A stretch of DNA of 64,000 nt from Microbacterium galbinum (GCF_023091225.1 NZ_JAHWXM010000001.1:992001-1056000); one strand, 5' to 3'. Positions 26,317-38,833 are shown, counted from the stretch's first letter. Numbers and translations are program-made. The notes: generated by a model from the letters alone, not told the origin.

Positions 26317-26880
26317 TCAGCCGGCGTTCGTGATCAGCACGGCGCCGATCGCCCACAGCACGATGATGCCGAGGGCGAGAAGCGCGCGGGAGTCCCACTC
26401 GCGGCGGATCGGGGCGTCCGCCCCGGTCGCCGCATCCCACCGGTCGCGGATCTCGGTGAGATCGCGGATGCCGGCCGGGGCCTTGGATGCTTCGCCCTCT
26501 GCCGCATCACGACGCGAGGGACGCGCGCGGGCGGGTCCGCCGTAGGCGCTGACGCGCGAGTCGTCGTCGAGGGAGAACTCCAGCTGCCAGCGGAAGTCCA
26601 CGTCGCGGACGCGGGCCCAGCCGAACGAGGTGCGCCGGAGCATGTTCTGCACGACCACACCGGCGTCGTCGACCCGCACCATGGATACGAAGCTCAGCTC
26701 GTACACGACCCACATGCCCAGCAGCACCCACGGCGCCACCAGGAACATCTGCGTCCAGCTGCCCCGCACGACCGTGTCGCCGAGCAGGAAGAGCGCGAGC
26801 GCGCCGGAGATCACGAGCACGGCCGTGCCCGAGGACGCGCGGAAGATCCGCACGTCCTCGGACTTGTCGGCAGCGGTCAC
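26317..26880 (-). CDS. PH-like domain membrane protein
   Basis: A 187-residue protein with two helices near the N-terminus (about 18-65), a bacterial PH-like beta domain (SMVRVDDAGVVVQNMLRRTSFGWARVRDVDF) and one C-terminal membrane helix. The function is unknown. GTG 26880 overlaps the TGA of the peptide-transporter ATPase, so it is the last gene of that operon; it may have been added to it or be a membrane accessory. Confidence 0.75.
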   Translation of the reverse strand: MTAADKSEDVRIFRASSGTAVLVISGALALFLLGDTVVRGSWTQMFLVAPWVLLGMWVVYELSFVSMVRVDDAGVVVQNMLRRTSFGWARVRDVDFRWQLEFSLDDDSRVSAYGGPARARPSRRDAAEGEASKAPAGIRDLTEIRDRWDAATGADAPIRREWDSRALLALGIIVLWAIGAVLITNAG

Positions 26881-28556
26881 GCGCCGCTTCCGCCGAGCGG
26901 AATGGACGCGCCGGGGATCGCCTGGAGCAGGCGATCCGTGTACTCCTGCTGCGGGTTGGCGAAGATCTCGTCGACGGTACCCTGCTCGACGATCCGACCC
27001 TTCTCCATGACGCACACCAGGTCGCTCGACACGCGCACGACCGCGAGGTCGTGGGTGATGAACAGGTAGGTCAGGCCGAGCTCCGACTGCAGTTCGGCCA
27101 GGAGCTGCAGCACCTGGTCCTGCACGAGCACGTCGAGAGCCGAGACGGCCTCGTCGAGCACGATGATGTCGGGCTTGAGCGCGAGGGCACGGGCGATCGC
27201 CACGCGCTGCCGCTGACCGCCGGAGAGCTCGTTCGGGTAGCGCGTCGCCAGCGCCCGCGGAAGGGCGACCTGGTCGAGCAGCTCCTCCACACGCTCACGG
27301 TGCGAGGCACGATCGCCGACGCCGTGGATCTGCAGCGGCTCGGCGATGGTGTTGCCGATGTTGCGCAGCGGGTCGAGCGAGCCGTACGGGTCCTGGAACA
27401 CGGGCTGCATGCGGCGGCGCAGACCGAACGCCTGCGCGTTCGACAGCTTCGACACGTCCTGCCCGTCGATCTCGATGGTTCCCGCGGTGGGCTCCTCGAG
27501 CTTGAGCACCATCTTCGCGACGGTGGACTTGCCCGAGCCGGACTCCCCGACCAGAGCCAGCGTCTTGCCCTTGGGGATCTCGAACGACACGTCGTCGACC
27601 GCGCGGAAGGCCTCGCTGCGGAAGCCGCCCTGACGGATCTTGTAGTCCTTCGTGAGCCCGGCCACGCGCACCGTCGGCGGGATGTCGGCGAGGTCGTCGA
27701 GGGTCTCGATGCCCCGATCCTCCACGACCGCCTGGATGCGCTGCGAGGCGACGCTGGGCGCCGCCGCGACGAGCCGCTTGGTGTACGGGTGCTGCGGATC
27801 CTCGAGGATCTGCCGGCTGGGGCCCGCCTCGACGATGTTGCCGCCGTTCATCACGATGATCTTGTCGGCGCGCTCGGCCGCGAGGCCGAGGTCGTGCGTG
27901 ATGAGGAGCACCGAGGTGCCCTTGTCACGCGTCAGCGAGGCCATGTGATCGAGGATCACGCGCTGCACCGTCACGTCGAGGGCAGAGGTCGGCTCGTCGG
28001 CGATCAGGAGCTTCGGATCGGCCGCGAGGCCGATGCCGATCAGCGCGCGCTGGCGCATGCCACCCGAGAACTGGTGCGGGAACTGGTGCAGACGGCGTTC
28101 AGCGTCGGCGAGACCCGCCTGCTGCAGCACCTCGATCGCGCGGGCCTTTACGGCCTGGCGACCCTGGGCGATGCCGTTGGCGCGGATCGCCTCCTTCACC
28201 TGGAAGCCGATGCTCCACACCGGGTTGAGGTTCGACATCGGGTCCTGCGGCACGAATCCGATGTCGCGGCCGCGCACGCCCTCGATGGCCGTGCGGCTCA
28301 GAGTGGTGAGCTCGCGACCCTCGAGGGTGATCGATCCGCCGGTGACCGTGCCGGTGCCGGGCAGCAGGTTGACGATCGCGGTGGCGGTCGTGGACTTGCC
28401 GGAACCCGACTCCCCCACGATCGCGACGGTCTCGCCCGGGAACACGTCGAAGCTGATGCCGTGGAGCACTTCGCGCAGACCCTCCTGGGTGCGGAAGGCG
28501 ACCTTGAGGTCGCGGATGCTCAGCAGGGGCGCCTGATCGGTGATGCGCTCGCTCAT
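26877..28556 (-). CDS. Peptide ABC transporter, fused double ATPase
   Basis: A 559-residue protein carrying two complete ABC ATPase domains of the DppD and DppF types. Walker A GESGSGKST occurs in both halves; signatures are FSGGMRQRALIG and LSGGQRQRVAIARAL; Walker B ends are ADEPTSALD and LDEAVSALD. It drives uptake of oligopeptides, or nickel or other solutes, through the permeases encoded upstream. The fusion differs from the second transporter in this window, where the ATPases are separate. ATG overlaps the preceding stop (ATGA). Confidence 0.93.
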   Translation of the reverse strand: MSERITDQAPLLSIRDLKVAFRTQEGLREVLHGISFDVFPGETVAIVGESGSGKSTTATAIVNLLPGTGTVTGGSITLEGRELTTLSRTAIEGVRGRDIGFVPQDPMSNLNPVWSIGFQVKEAIRANGIAQGRQAVKARAIEVLQQAGLADAERRLHQFPHQFSGGMRQRALIGIGLAADPKLLIADEPTSALDVTVQRVILDHMASLTRDKGTSVLLITHDLGLAAERADKIIVMNGGNIVEAGPSRQILEDPQHPYTKRLVAAAPSVASQRIQAVVEDRGIETLDDLADIPPTVRVAGLTKDYKIRQGGFRSEAFRAVDDVSFEIPKGKTLALVGESGSGKSTVAKMVLKLEEPTAGTIEIDGQDVSKLSNAQAFGLRRRMQPVFQDPYGSLDPLRNIGNTIAEPLQIHGVGDRASHRERVEELLDQVALPRALATRYPNELSGGQRQRVAIARALALKPDIIVLDEAVSALDVLVQDQVLQLLAELQSELGLTYLFITHDLAVVRVSSDLVCVMEKGRIVEQGTVDEIFANPQQEYTDRLLQAIPGASIPLGGSGA

Positions 28557-29494
28557 CGGCGTGCCCTCGCCTTCGGGTCGAGGGCGTCTCGGATGAGCTC
28601 ACCCAGGGTCACGAACGCGAGCACCGCGAGGGTCAGCGCGATCGACGGATAGATGAGCGCCATCGGGGCGACACGGAGCGATGCCTGGGCATCACTGATG
28701 TCGTTACCCCACGACATCACGTCGCTGCCCAGACCGACACCGAGGAACGACAGCGTGGCCTCGGCCACGATCGCCGCCGCGAGGCCGAGCGTCGAGACGA
28801 CGAGCAGCGGCGCGATCGCGTTCGGGATGACGTGGTTGAGCAGAATCTTGAACTTCGACTGGCCGAGAGCCTGCGACGCCACGACGAAGTCCGCCTGACG
28901 CACGCGCAGCACTTCTGCTCGTACGACACGGGCCGTGGAGGCCCAGGCGAACCCGCCGATCGCGAGCGCCAGCGTCCACACCGAACGCGAGTCGCGGAAC
29001 ACCGTCATGACGACGACGGCCGCGAGGATGTACGGGATCGCGAAGAAGATGTCACCGATGCGCGACAGCAGACCGTCGAGCCACCCGCCGTAGAAACCGG
29101 CGAGTGCGCCCATGATCAGGCCGAGGAACGACGAGATCACGGTGGCGATGAGGCCGACCGCGAGAGACGTCTGCGCACCCCAGGCGATGCGGGCGTAGAT
29201 GTCGCAGCCCTGGAACGTGTAGCCGAGCGGGTGCCCGGCAGCCGGGCCGCCGTTGCTGTTCGCCAGATCGCAGGAGTCCGGTGCGGTGGCGGTGAACAGC
29301 GTCGGCCACACCGCCATCAGCAGGAACACGAGTCCGAGGACGACGGAGAACCAGAACAGCGGACGACGGCGCAGGTCGCTCCAGGCGTCGCGCCACAGGT
29401 TGCTGGGCTTCTCGGAGATGCGGACGGCATCTACCGCGATCGACTCGGTTTCGACCGGGGCGACGTAGTGCTTCTGGGTCGTGGGGTCAGGCAT
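28553..29494 (-). CDS. Peptide ABC transporter permease, DppC type
   Basis: A 313-residue inner-membrane permease with an N-terminal extension, about six helices and the DppC EAA-like loop EVLRVRQADFVVASQALGQS. It overlaps the DppB-type gene by eight bases. Partners are the fused ATPase and the lipoprotein at 30521-32158. Confidence 0.93.
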   Translation of the reverse strand: MPDPTTQKHYVAPVETESIAVDAVRISEKPSNLWRDAWSDLRRRPLFWFSVVLGLVFLLMAVWPTLFTATAPDSCDLANSNGGPAAGHPLGYTFQGCDIYARIAWGAQTSLAVGLIATVISSFLGLIMGALAGFYGGWLDGLLSRIGDIFFAIPYILAAVVVMTVFRDSRSVWTLALAIGGFAWASTARVVRAEVLRVRQADFVVASQALGQSKFKILLNHVIPNAIAPLLVVSTLGLAAAIVAEATLSFLGVGLGSDVMSWGNDISDAQASLRVAPMALIYPSIALTLAVLAFVTLGELIRDALDPKARARR

Positions 29495-30413
29495 AGCGGA
29501 TCCTCGGGTCGAGCAGACCGTAGAGCAGGTCGATGAGCAGGTTCACCAGGACGTACAGGATGACGAACACGGTGACGAACGAGACCACGGTCGGTCCCTC
29601 ACCGCGCTGGATGGCCTGGAACAGGGTGTTTCCGACGCCGGGCACGTTGAAGATGCCCTCGGTGACGGTCGCGCCGACGAGCAGCACGCCGAAGTTGGTG
29701 GCGGAGTTCGTGATCACGGGGATCAGCGAGTTGCGCAGCACGTGCACGGGGATCACGCGACCGCGCGAGAGGCCCTTGCTGTAGGCGGTGCGCACCCAGT
29801 CCTGATTGAGGGTGTCGATGACGGAGCTTCTCATCAGGCGCATGCTCACGGCGTACAGGCTGAAGCCGAGCACGATGGCGGGGAGCCAGAGACCGCCCCA
29901 GTCGTTGTCGGCGCCGACCGTCGGTTTGAACCACCCGAGCTTGATCGCGAGGAAGTACTGCGCGAGGAAAGCGACGACGAAGATCGGGATCGCGATCGCG
30001 ACGAGCGCGACCATGAGTGACACGTTGTCGAAGATCTTGCCCTTGCGCAGCGCCGAGACCGTTCCGATGATGATCGCGAGCGTGAACTCGATTCCGATCG
30101 CCATGACCGCGAGGCGACCGGTGACCGGGAGCGTCGCGGCGAGCACGGCGGAGACCGGACGGCCCGAGAACGTGTTGCCGAGGTCACCCTGGAACACACC
30201 GGTGATGTAGTACCAGTACTGCACGATGAACGGGTCGTTCAGGTGGTACTGCTCGCGCAGCTGCTCGACGACCGCCGGGTTGGGGGTCTTGTCGCCGAAC
30301 AGGGCGAGGATCGGGTCGCCGGGCATGGCGAACACGAGGAAGTAGATGAGCAGGGTGGCACCGAAGAAGACCGGGATCACCTGCAGGAGACGTCTCAGGA
30401 TGTAACCGAGCAT
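29487..30413 (-). CDS. Peptide ABC transporter permease, DppB type
   Basis: A 308-residue permease with the family start MLGYILRRLLQVIPVFFG, six helices and the EAA loop RTAYSKGLSRGRVIPVHVLRNS. ATG 30413 is chosen because the DppB family begins here and AAGGGA lies upstream. The 107-base gap before it holds a strong hairpin that may set the ratio to the binding protein. Confidence 0.93.
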   Translation of the reverse strand: MLGYILRRLLQVIPVFFGATLLIYFLVFAMPGDPILALFGDKTPNPAVVEQLREQYHLNDPFIVQYWYYITGVFQGDLGNTFSGRPVSAVLAATLPVTGRLAVMAIGIEFTLAIIIGTVSALRKGKIFDNVSLMVALVAIAIPIFVVAFLAQYFLAIKLGWFKPTVGADNDWGGLWLPAIVLGFSLYAVSMRLMRSSVIDTLNQDWVRTAYSKGLSRGRVIPVHVLRNSLIPVITNSATNFGVLLVGATVTEGIFNVPGVGNTLFQAIQRGEGPTVVSFVTVFVILYVLVNLLIDLLYGLLDPRIRYA

Positions 30414-30464
30414 CCGCTGTCCCTTCTGAAGGGGGGGGGAGTAAGAAGACCGTGCGAACACAAG

Positions 30465-30503
30465 CCTGTGAGGCGGTGACGAAAATCGTCACCGCCTCAC
30501 AGG
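30465..30503 (-). terminator. Intra-operon hairpin after the binding-protein gene
   Basis: A perfect 17-bp stem (CCTGTGAGGCGGTGACG and complement) with a five-base loop, 18 bases after the binding-protein stop. It may act as a partial terminator or mRNA 3' stabiliser. Confidence 0.7.
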
Positions 30504-30520
30504 TGAAGTGCCGTTAGATC

Positions 30521-32158
30521 TTACTCGCCGGCCTTCGTGATCTCGTAGTACAGCGGGACGGAGTTCCAGCCGAACGTGACGTTGTCGACGTTCTCGCTGA
30601 ATCCACCGGTCACGTTGGAGTACCACAGCGGGATGGCGGGCAGGTCCTGGAAGAGGACCTCCTGAGCCTTGGTGAAGTCCTCGATCTGCGCGTCGGAGTC
30701 GGGGTTGCTGATGCCGGCCGAGATGAGCTCGTCGAACGCGGGGTTCGAGTAGTCACCGTCGTTGGAACCGGCGCCCGTGGCGTAGAGCGGTCCGAGGAAG
30801 TTGTACAGACCCGGGTAGTCCGCCTGCCAGCCCGAACGCGCAGCCGTGGTGATGGTGCGGTCGTTGATCTTCGTGCGAAGGTCCTGGAAGGTGGGGTACG
30901 GGTCGCCCGAGGCGCTGATGCCGAGGTTGTTCTTGATCTGGTTGCTCACCGCGTCGACCCAGGCGTCGTGCCCGCCGTCGGCGTTGTACGCGATCTTGAA
31001 GTCACCCTCCCACGGCGAGATGGCGTCGGCCTCGGCCCACAGCTCCTTCGCCTTCTCCGGGTTGAAGTCGAGAACCTCGCTACCGGGGACCGAGTCCGAC
31101 CAGCCGGCGATGACCGGCGAGGTGAAGTCGGCGGCCGGGGTGCGCGAGCCCGAGAAGATGGTCTCGGTGATCTCTTCGCGGTTGATCGCCATCGAGAGCG
31201 CCTGACGACGCAGCTTGCCCTCTTCGCCCGAGAAGTGCGGGAGGAACTGGCCGATGGTGAACGACTGGAACACGGCCGAGGGCTGGTTCACGGCGCGGTC
31301 GCCGAGCTCGTCGGTGAAGACGGCCAGCGAGTTCGTCGGGATCGCGTCGATGACGTCGACCTCGTTCGAGAGCAGGTCGGCGTAGGCCGCTTCCTGCGTC
31401 GCGTAGAACTTGATCGTCAGACCGCCGTTGGCTGCCTTGCGGCCGCCTTCGTAGTCGTCGTTGCGGACGAGGTCGATCTGCACGTCGTGCTGCCACGCGT
31501 CGTCGCCGTCGATCTTGTACGGGCCGTTGCCGATCGGGTTCTGACCGAACGCGTCCATGTCCTCGAAGGCCACGTCCGGGAGCGGGTAGAACGCCGAGTA
31601 GCCGAGACGCAGAGCGAAGTCGGAGGCCGGCTTGTTCAGCGCGATCGTGAAGGTGTAGTCGTCGACCTGCTCCAGGCCCGTGAGCTCGGAGTCCTCGTCG
31701 TAGCTGAAGCCCTCGATGTCCTCGAAGAAGTAGCTCGACAGGTGGCCGTTGGAGAGCTTCGCGCCCTCGTTCCACGCCTTGATGAAGTTGTCGGCGGTGA
31801 CCTCTTCACCGTCGGTGAAGGTGAGGCCTTCCTTGATCTTGACCGTGAGGTGCTGCGGGTCCTCGGTCGTGATCTCCTCGGCGACGTCGTTGACGGGCTC
31901 GCCGTCGGCGTCGTAGTAGATGAGCCCTGCGAAGATCTCGTCGAGGATCTTTCCGCCGCCGACCTCGTTGGTGTTGGTCGGGATCAGCGGGTTCTCCGGC
32001 TCCGAGCCGTTCGTGGTGATGATGGCGTCCGGGTTCGCCTCGCCCGCGGCGCTGCCGCCGTCGGAGTCGTTTCCACCACCGCTCGCGCAGCCCGCGAGCG
32101 CCAGGGCGCCGATCGCGAACAGCGCGGTGCCCGCAAGGGCGATCTTGTTGCGCTTCAC
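30521..32158 (-). CDS. Peptide-binding lipoprotein (SBP family 5)
   Basis: A 545-residue solute-binding protein. The N-terminus is a lipoprotein signal with lipobox LALAGC; a serine/glycine linker leads into a family 5 (OppA/DppA) domain (TVKIKEGLTFTDGEEVTADNFIKAWN). It is anchored on the outer membrane face and delivers peptides to the permeases. GTG 32158 has AGGAGG eight bases upstream; ATG 32200 in frame would place residues before the signal peptide. A GGGATA/TATCCC inverted repeat (32214-32233) around a TACTCT box lies upstream. Confidence 0.92.
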   Translation of the reverse strand: MKRNKIALAGTALFAIGALALAGCASGGGNDSDGGSAAGEANPDAIITTNGSEPENPLIPTNTNEVGGGKILDEIFAGLIYYDADGEPVNDVAEEITTEDPQHLTVKIKEGLTFTDGEEVTADNFIKAWNEGAKLSNGHLSSYFFEDIEGFSYDEDSELTGLEQVDDYTFTIALNKPASDFALRLGYSAFYPLPDVAFEDMDAFGQNPIGNGPYKIDGDDAWQHDVQIDLVRNDDYEGGRKAANGGLTIKFYATQEAAYADLLSNEVDVIDAIPTNSLAVFTDELGDRAVNQPSAVFQSFTIGQFLPHFSGEEGKLRRQALSMAINREEITETIFSGSRTPAADFTSPVIAGWSDSVPGSEVLDFNPEKAKELWAEADAISPWEGDFKIAYNADGGHDAWVDAVSNQIKNNLGISASGDPYPTFQDLRTKINDRTITTAARSGWQADYPGLYNFLGPLYATGAGSNDGDYSNPAFDELISAGISNPDSDAQIEDFTKAQEVLFQDLPAIPLWYSNVTGGFSENVDNVTFGWNSVPLYYEITKAGE

Positions 32159-32213
32159 TATGTGTCCTCCTAGGACGTGTACTTCTGACTGCGCGCTCAT
32201 CGTCGAGCACGTA

Positions 32214-32233
32214 GGGATATTTCAGAGTATCCC
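32214..32233. repeat. Inverted repeat in the upstream region of peptide operon 1
   Basis: GGGATA and TATCCC with eight bases between. The minus strand has TACTCT here, a possible -10. The rest of 32159-32323 shows nothing I can name. Confidence 0.35.
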
Positions 32234-32323
32234 GGCATCTGGCGCCCGACGCGCCCGGCTAATCAACCGTTACTGAGTGGTGACCATCTGAAACATCGCC
32301 GAAACACACGGCAACACGCCGTA

Positions 32324-32366
32324 AAACTTCCGACGGCACCGCCTCCGGGAGGAAACGGTGCCGTCG
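32324..32366 (-). terminator. Terminator of the gcv operon
   Basis: CGACGGCACCG pairs with CGGTGCCGTCG, with an inner CCTCC/GGAGG pairing; GAAGTTTTAC follows on the minus strand, 14 bases after the gcvP stop. Confidence 0.8.
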
Positions 32367-32379
32367 GCGTGTTATCGGA

Positions 32380-35274
<2,895 letters not shown>

Positions 35275-35281
35275 GTGCGGA

Positions 35282-35659
35282 TCAGCCCTCCGTGAGTGCG
35301 ACGTAGGCGTCGCGGTCGAGCAGTCCGTCGGGCGCTCCGCCCGCGACGGAGACCTTGATGAGCCATCCGCCCGCGAAGGGCTCGGCGTTAACGAGCGAGG
35401 GATCGTCGACGACCGCGTCGTTGACCTCGACGACGGTGCCGGTCACGGGCGCGTACAGCTCGCCCACCGACTTGGTCGACTCGATCTCGCCGACGACGGT
35501 GCCCGCGGCGACCTCGGTGCCCACGGCGGGCAGTTCGACGAAGACCACGTCACCGAGCTTGTCGGCGGCGTAGTCGGTGATGCCGACGGTGAGGGTGTCG
35601 CCCTCCACGGCGATCCACTCGTGCTCCTCGGTGTAGTGCAGGGTGCTGAGATCGGTCAT
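35282..35659 (-). CDS. gcvH: Glycine cleavage system H protein
   Basis: A 125-residue lipoyl carrier. Lysine 63 in the [12 protein letters not shown] motif is the lipoylation site. It shuttles the aminomethyl group between GcvP and GcvT. ATG overlaps the gcvT stop (ATGA). Confidence 0.96.
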   Translation of the reverse strand: MTDLSTLHYTEEHEWIAVEGDTLTVGITDYAADKLGDVVFVELPAVGTEVAAGTVVGEIESTKSVGELYAPVTGTVVEVNDAVVDDPSLVNAEPFAGGWLIKVSVAGGAPDGLLDRDAYVALTEG

Positions 35660-36837
35660 TTCGTCCTCCGGTAGAAAGGCAGAGCGGTCACGGTCGCGGG
35701 GATCCTCGTCCCCCGCACATCCAGGAATACTGCGGTTCCCTCTTCCGCGGAAGAAGGGGTCACGTAGGCCATCGCGATCGGATGGCCGAGAGTGGGGCTG
35801 AGCGCACCGCTGGTGATCTCACCGAGCGGGGTGCCGTCGGCGTCGACGACGCCGTAGCCGGCCCGGCCGGCGCGCTTGCCCTCGGCGACGAGCCCCACGA
35901 GCACGGGGGCGTCGGCCGCGGCATCCACCGCGTCCTTGCCGATGAAGCTCGACTTGTCGGCGGCGACGACCCGGCCGAGCCCCGCCTGCGCGGGCTTGGT
36001 CTCGGTCGTCAGCTCGTGCCCGTAGAGCGGCATCCCCGCTTCGAGGCGGAGGGTGTCTCGGGCGGCGAGCCCGGCCGGCACGAGACCGTGCGGCTCACCG
36101 GCGACGAGGAGCGCGTCCCACAGCACCGCGGCATCGTCGGCACGCACGAGGAGTTCGAAGCCGTCCTCGCCCGTGTACCCGGTGCGGGCGATGAGCAGGG
36201 GCTCGTCGCTGAACGTGGCCTGGGCCCAGGCGTAGTACTTCTGCTCGCCCCACGGCACGCTGAGCGCGTCGATCCCCTCCGTGTCGGCCAGGATCGCCTG
36301 CGCCGCCGGGCCCTGCACCGCGATCAGGGCGAAGGAATCGGAGACGTCCTCGACGTCGACGCCCCGGTCGCCCAGGAAACCGGCGAAGCTGCGCTCCTCG
36401 CCCTCCGCGCGCTCCTGCTGCCGCTCGATGATCGACGGGAACGAACGCACGCGCGAGGCGAAGGCGGAGTCGACGAATCCGCGGTTGCCGGCGTTCGCGA
36501 TCACCAGGAACCGGTCGTCGGCGAGGCGGTAGGCGATGACGTCGTCGATGATCCCCCCGTCGGCGGCCAGCACGAGCGAGTACTTCGCCTTGCCGACGGG
36601 CATCGCCGAGATGCGACCGGCGAGCGCGTAGTCGAGGAACTCGCCCGCATACGGTCCGGTGACGAGGAACTCCGCCATGTGCGAGATGTCGAAGAGACCG
36701 GCCGACTGCCGCACCGCGTGGTGCTCGGCGAGGTCGGACGTGTAGCGCACCGGCATCTGCCAGCCGCCGAAGTCGGTGAACGATGCGCCGAGTGCCTCAT
36801 GGCGCTCGCGGAGCGGGGTGTAACGGGGATCGGACAT
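35656..36837 (-). CDS. gcvT: Aminomethyltransferase, T-protein
   Basis: A 393-residue folate-dependent enzyme that releases ammonia and forms methylene-tetrahydrofolate. Signatures include [36 protein letters not shown] and the C-terminal GHPIAMAYV. It is the first gene of the operon. ATG 36837 has GGGAG upstream and lies 58 bases after the second riboswitch aptamer. Confidence 0.95.
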   Translation of the reverse strand: MSDPRYTPLRERHEALGASFTDFGGWQMPVRYTSDLAEHHAVRQSAGLFDISHMAEFLVTGPYAGEFLDYALAGRISAMPVGKAKYSLVLAADGGIIDDVIAYRLADDRFLVIANAGNRGFVDSAFASRVRSFPSIIERQQERAEGEERSFAGFLGDRGVDVEDVSDSFALIAVQGPAAQAILADTEGIDALSVPWGEQKYYAWAQATFSDEPLLIARTGYTGEDGFELLVRADDAAVLWDALLVAGEPHGLVPAGLAARDTLRLEAGMPLYGHELTTETKPAQAGLGRVVAADKSSFIGKDAVDAAADAPVLVGLVAEGKRAGRAGYGVVDADGTPLGEITSGALSPTLGHPIAMAYVTPSSAEEGTAVFLDVRGTRIPATVTALPFYRRTK

Positions 36838-36894
36838 GGAGTTCTCCCGGATGCAGACGGGCGGAACGACGGCAGCGACGTTCCTCGGAACTCC

Positions 36895-37085
36895 CCCTCT
36901 GTCATGGGCCTGAGAGTTTCGCCCGCGCTGACGCAGGGCTTTCACCGTCGGCGGATCCCCCGACGGGCGGGATCGCTTTTCAGAGTGGCCGGAACCGCGC
37001 GGTACGCGTACCTGAGAGATTGGCGGGGAGGCTTGCTCCTTCGGTGCCCGGCTGCGTTCGCCGGGGCTCTCCCGCGGGGGTCATT
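36895..37085 (-). promoter_or_regulatory. Tandem glycine riboswitch of gcvTHP
   Basis: Two aptamers are visible. The first (about 37080-37006) runs from GCGGGAGAGC to CTCTCAGG; the second (about 36989-36896) runs from CACTCTGAAAAGCG through GACGGTGAAAGCCC to ACTCTCAGGCCCATGACAGAGG in pieces. This is the classic cooperative glycine aptamer pair, which turns on gcv expression when glycine is high. The switch output cannot be told from sequence with certainty. Confidence 0.92.
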
Positions 37086-37109
37086 CGGCCCGTGTTCGAT
37101 TGTGCGCCC

Positions 37110-37115
37110 AGTCTA
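37110..37115 (-). promoter_or_regulatory. -10 hexamer TAGACT of the gcv operon, overlapping a stop codon
   Basis: TAGACT gives a start near 37103, about 20 bases before the first aptamer. TAG at 37115-37113 is also the stop codon of the peptide-transporter ATPase gene upstream. Confidence 0.6.
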
Positions 37116-37979
37116 GCGGGTCTCCGCCGCGAGCTCCCGCCTGACCTCGTCGCGCAGGCGACCGAGGTTCTCGGGCTCCGGCGCGGCACCCAGCAACGTC
37201 TTCGTGTAGGCGTGCTGCGGGTTCAGGATGACCTCGTCGGCCGGGCCGCGCTCGACCACATCGCCCTTGTAGAGCACCATGATCTCGTCGGAGAAATGCC
37301 GGGCGGTGGCGAGATCGTGGGTGATGTAGAGCACGCCGAGGTCGTCTTCGCGTTGCAGATCCGCGAGCAGGTTGAGCACCCCGAGTCGGATCGACACGTC
37401 GAGCATCGAGACCGGCTCATCGGCGACGATGAACCGCGCGCCCGGGGCGAGCGCACGCGCGATCGCGACACGCTGACGTTGCCCGCCCGAGAGCTCGTGG
37501 GGCTTGCGCTCGGCGAAGCTCTTCGCCGGCGACAACCGCACGCGGTCCAGCAGCTCCAGGGCACGCTCGTGCACCTGCGCGCCGCTCCACTCGGGGTGGT
37601 GGATGCGCAGCGGCCGCTCGAGGTGGTGGACGATCGAGTGGAACGGGTTCAGTGAGGCGAACGGGTCCTGGAACACCATCTGCACGTCGGAGCGATAGCG
37701 GGCGAGCGACTGCCCCCGCGTGCCGGTCTCGGTTTCGTCGAGCAGGATCTGCCCGCTCGTCGGCGTCTCGAGCTTCATGAGCATGCGCGCGATCGTGGAC
37801 TTGCCCGACCCGGACTCCCCGACCAGCGCGATCGTCCTGCCCGCCTCGAGCGTGAAGGAGACGTCCTTCACCGCGTGCAGGATGCTGGTCTTGAAGCCCG
37901 ACCGCAGGTGGAAGTCCTTCGTGAGGTGCCGCGCCTCGAGCGTGCGCGCGGCGGCACCGCCATCCGTGTGAGCGCTCAT
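37113..37979 (-). CDS. Peptide ABC transporter ATPase, DppF type
   Basis: A 288-residue ABC ATPase with Walker A GESGSGKST, signature LSGGQRQRVAIARAL, Walker B and catalytic glutamate in FIVADEPVSMLD and the oligopeptide C-terminal region (PQHAYTKTLLGAAP). It pairs with the DppD-type ATPase next to it. ATG overlaps that gene's stop (ATGA). The usual S-A-L-D after Walker B reads S-M-L-D. Confidence 0.93.
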   Translation of the reverse strand: MSAHTDGGAAARTLEARHLTKDFHLRSGFKTSILHAVKDVSFTLEAGRTIALVGESGSGKSTIARMLMKLETPTSGQILLDETETGTRGQSLARYRSDVQMVFQDPFASLNPFHSIVHHLERPLRIHHPEWSGAQVHERALELLDRVRLSPAKSFAERKPHELSGGQRQRVAIARALAPGARFIVADEPVSMLDVSIRLGVLNLLADLQREDDLGVLYITHDLATARHFSDEIMVLYKGDVVERGPADEVILNPQHAYTKTLLGAAPEPENLGRLRDEVRRELAAETR

Positions 37980-38833
37980 CGCACCTGCTCCTGACTCTCG
38001 TGCATTCCGGTGCGGACGAAGTCCCCGCGCTCTCCGCGCAGACTGGGGAAGCTCGACAGCAGCCGCTTCGTGTACTCGTGCCGAGGAGATCGGTAGATCT
38101 CCTCGGCGGTTCCCTGCTCGACGATCTCGCCCTGCAGCATCACGGCGATGCGGTCGGAGATCTCGATCAGCATCGGCAGGTCGTGGGTGATGAAGATCAC
38201 CGCGAAGCCGAGCTTCTCGCGCAGCCGCATGATCTCGCGGATGATCCCGCGCTGCACGACCACGTCGAGCGCCGTCGTGGGCTCGTCCATGATCATGACC
38301 TGCGGGTCGAGGGCCAGAGCCATCGCGATCATCATGCGCTGACGCATGCCGCCCGAGAGCTCGTGCGGGAAACTCGTCAGTCGCGCGGGGTCGACGCCCA
38401 CCAGTGTCAGCAGCTCCTCGGCGCGCTCCTTCTTCGCCGCGCGCGTCATACCCGGGCGATGCGTGTCGAAGATGTCGTAGATCTGGGCCCGGACGTCGAT
38501 CACGGGATTGAGCGAGTTCATCGCGCCCTGGAACACCATCGAGATCTTGTCCCAGCGGAAGGCCCGCAGACCGTCGTCGCGCAGGCCGACGATGTCGATG
38601 TCGTCGCCGTCGCGGTCGTGGAAGACGATCTCCCCGCTCGTCATGAGGGCCGGAGCCTTGAGCAGCCGATTCATGCCGTAGGCGAGCGTGGTCTTGCCGC
38701 ACCCCGACTCCCCCGCGAGACCGAGGATCTCGCCGCGGTGGAGGGTCAGCGAGACGTTGCGGACGGCCTTGACCGGCGGATCGACCTCGTACTCGATCGA
38801 GACGCCGCGGGCGGTGAGGACGGCGTCGCTCAT
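37976..38833 (-). CDS. Peptide ABC transporter ATPase, DppD type
   Basis: A 285-residue ABC ATPase with Walker A GESGCGKTT, signature LSGGMRQRMMIAMAL and Walker B MIMDEPTTALD. The DDDIDIVGLRDDGL insert before the Q loop is slightly unusual. ATG overlaps the permease stop (ATGA). Confidence 0.93.
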   Translation of the reverse strand: MSDAVLTARGVSIEYEVDPPVKAVRNVSLTLHRGEILGLAGESGCGKTTLAYGMNRLLKAPALMTSGEIVFHDRDGDDIDIVGLRDDGLRAFRWDKISMVFQGAMNSLNPVIDVRAQIYDIFDTHRPGMTRAAKKERAEELLTLVGVDPARLTSFPHELSGGMRQRMMIAMALALDPQVMIMDEPTTALDVVVQRGIIREIMRLREKLGFAVIFITHDLPMLIEISDRIAVMLQGEIVEQGTAEEIYRSPRHEYTKRLLSSFPSLRGERGDFVRTGMHESQEQVR

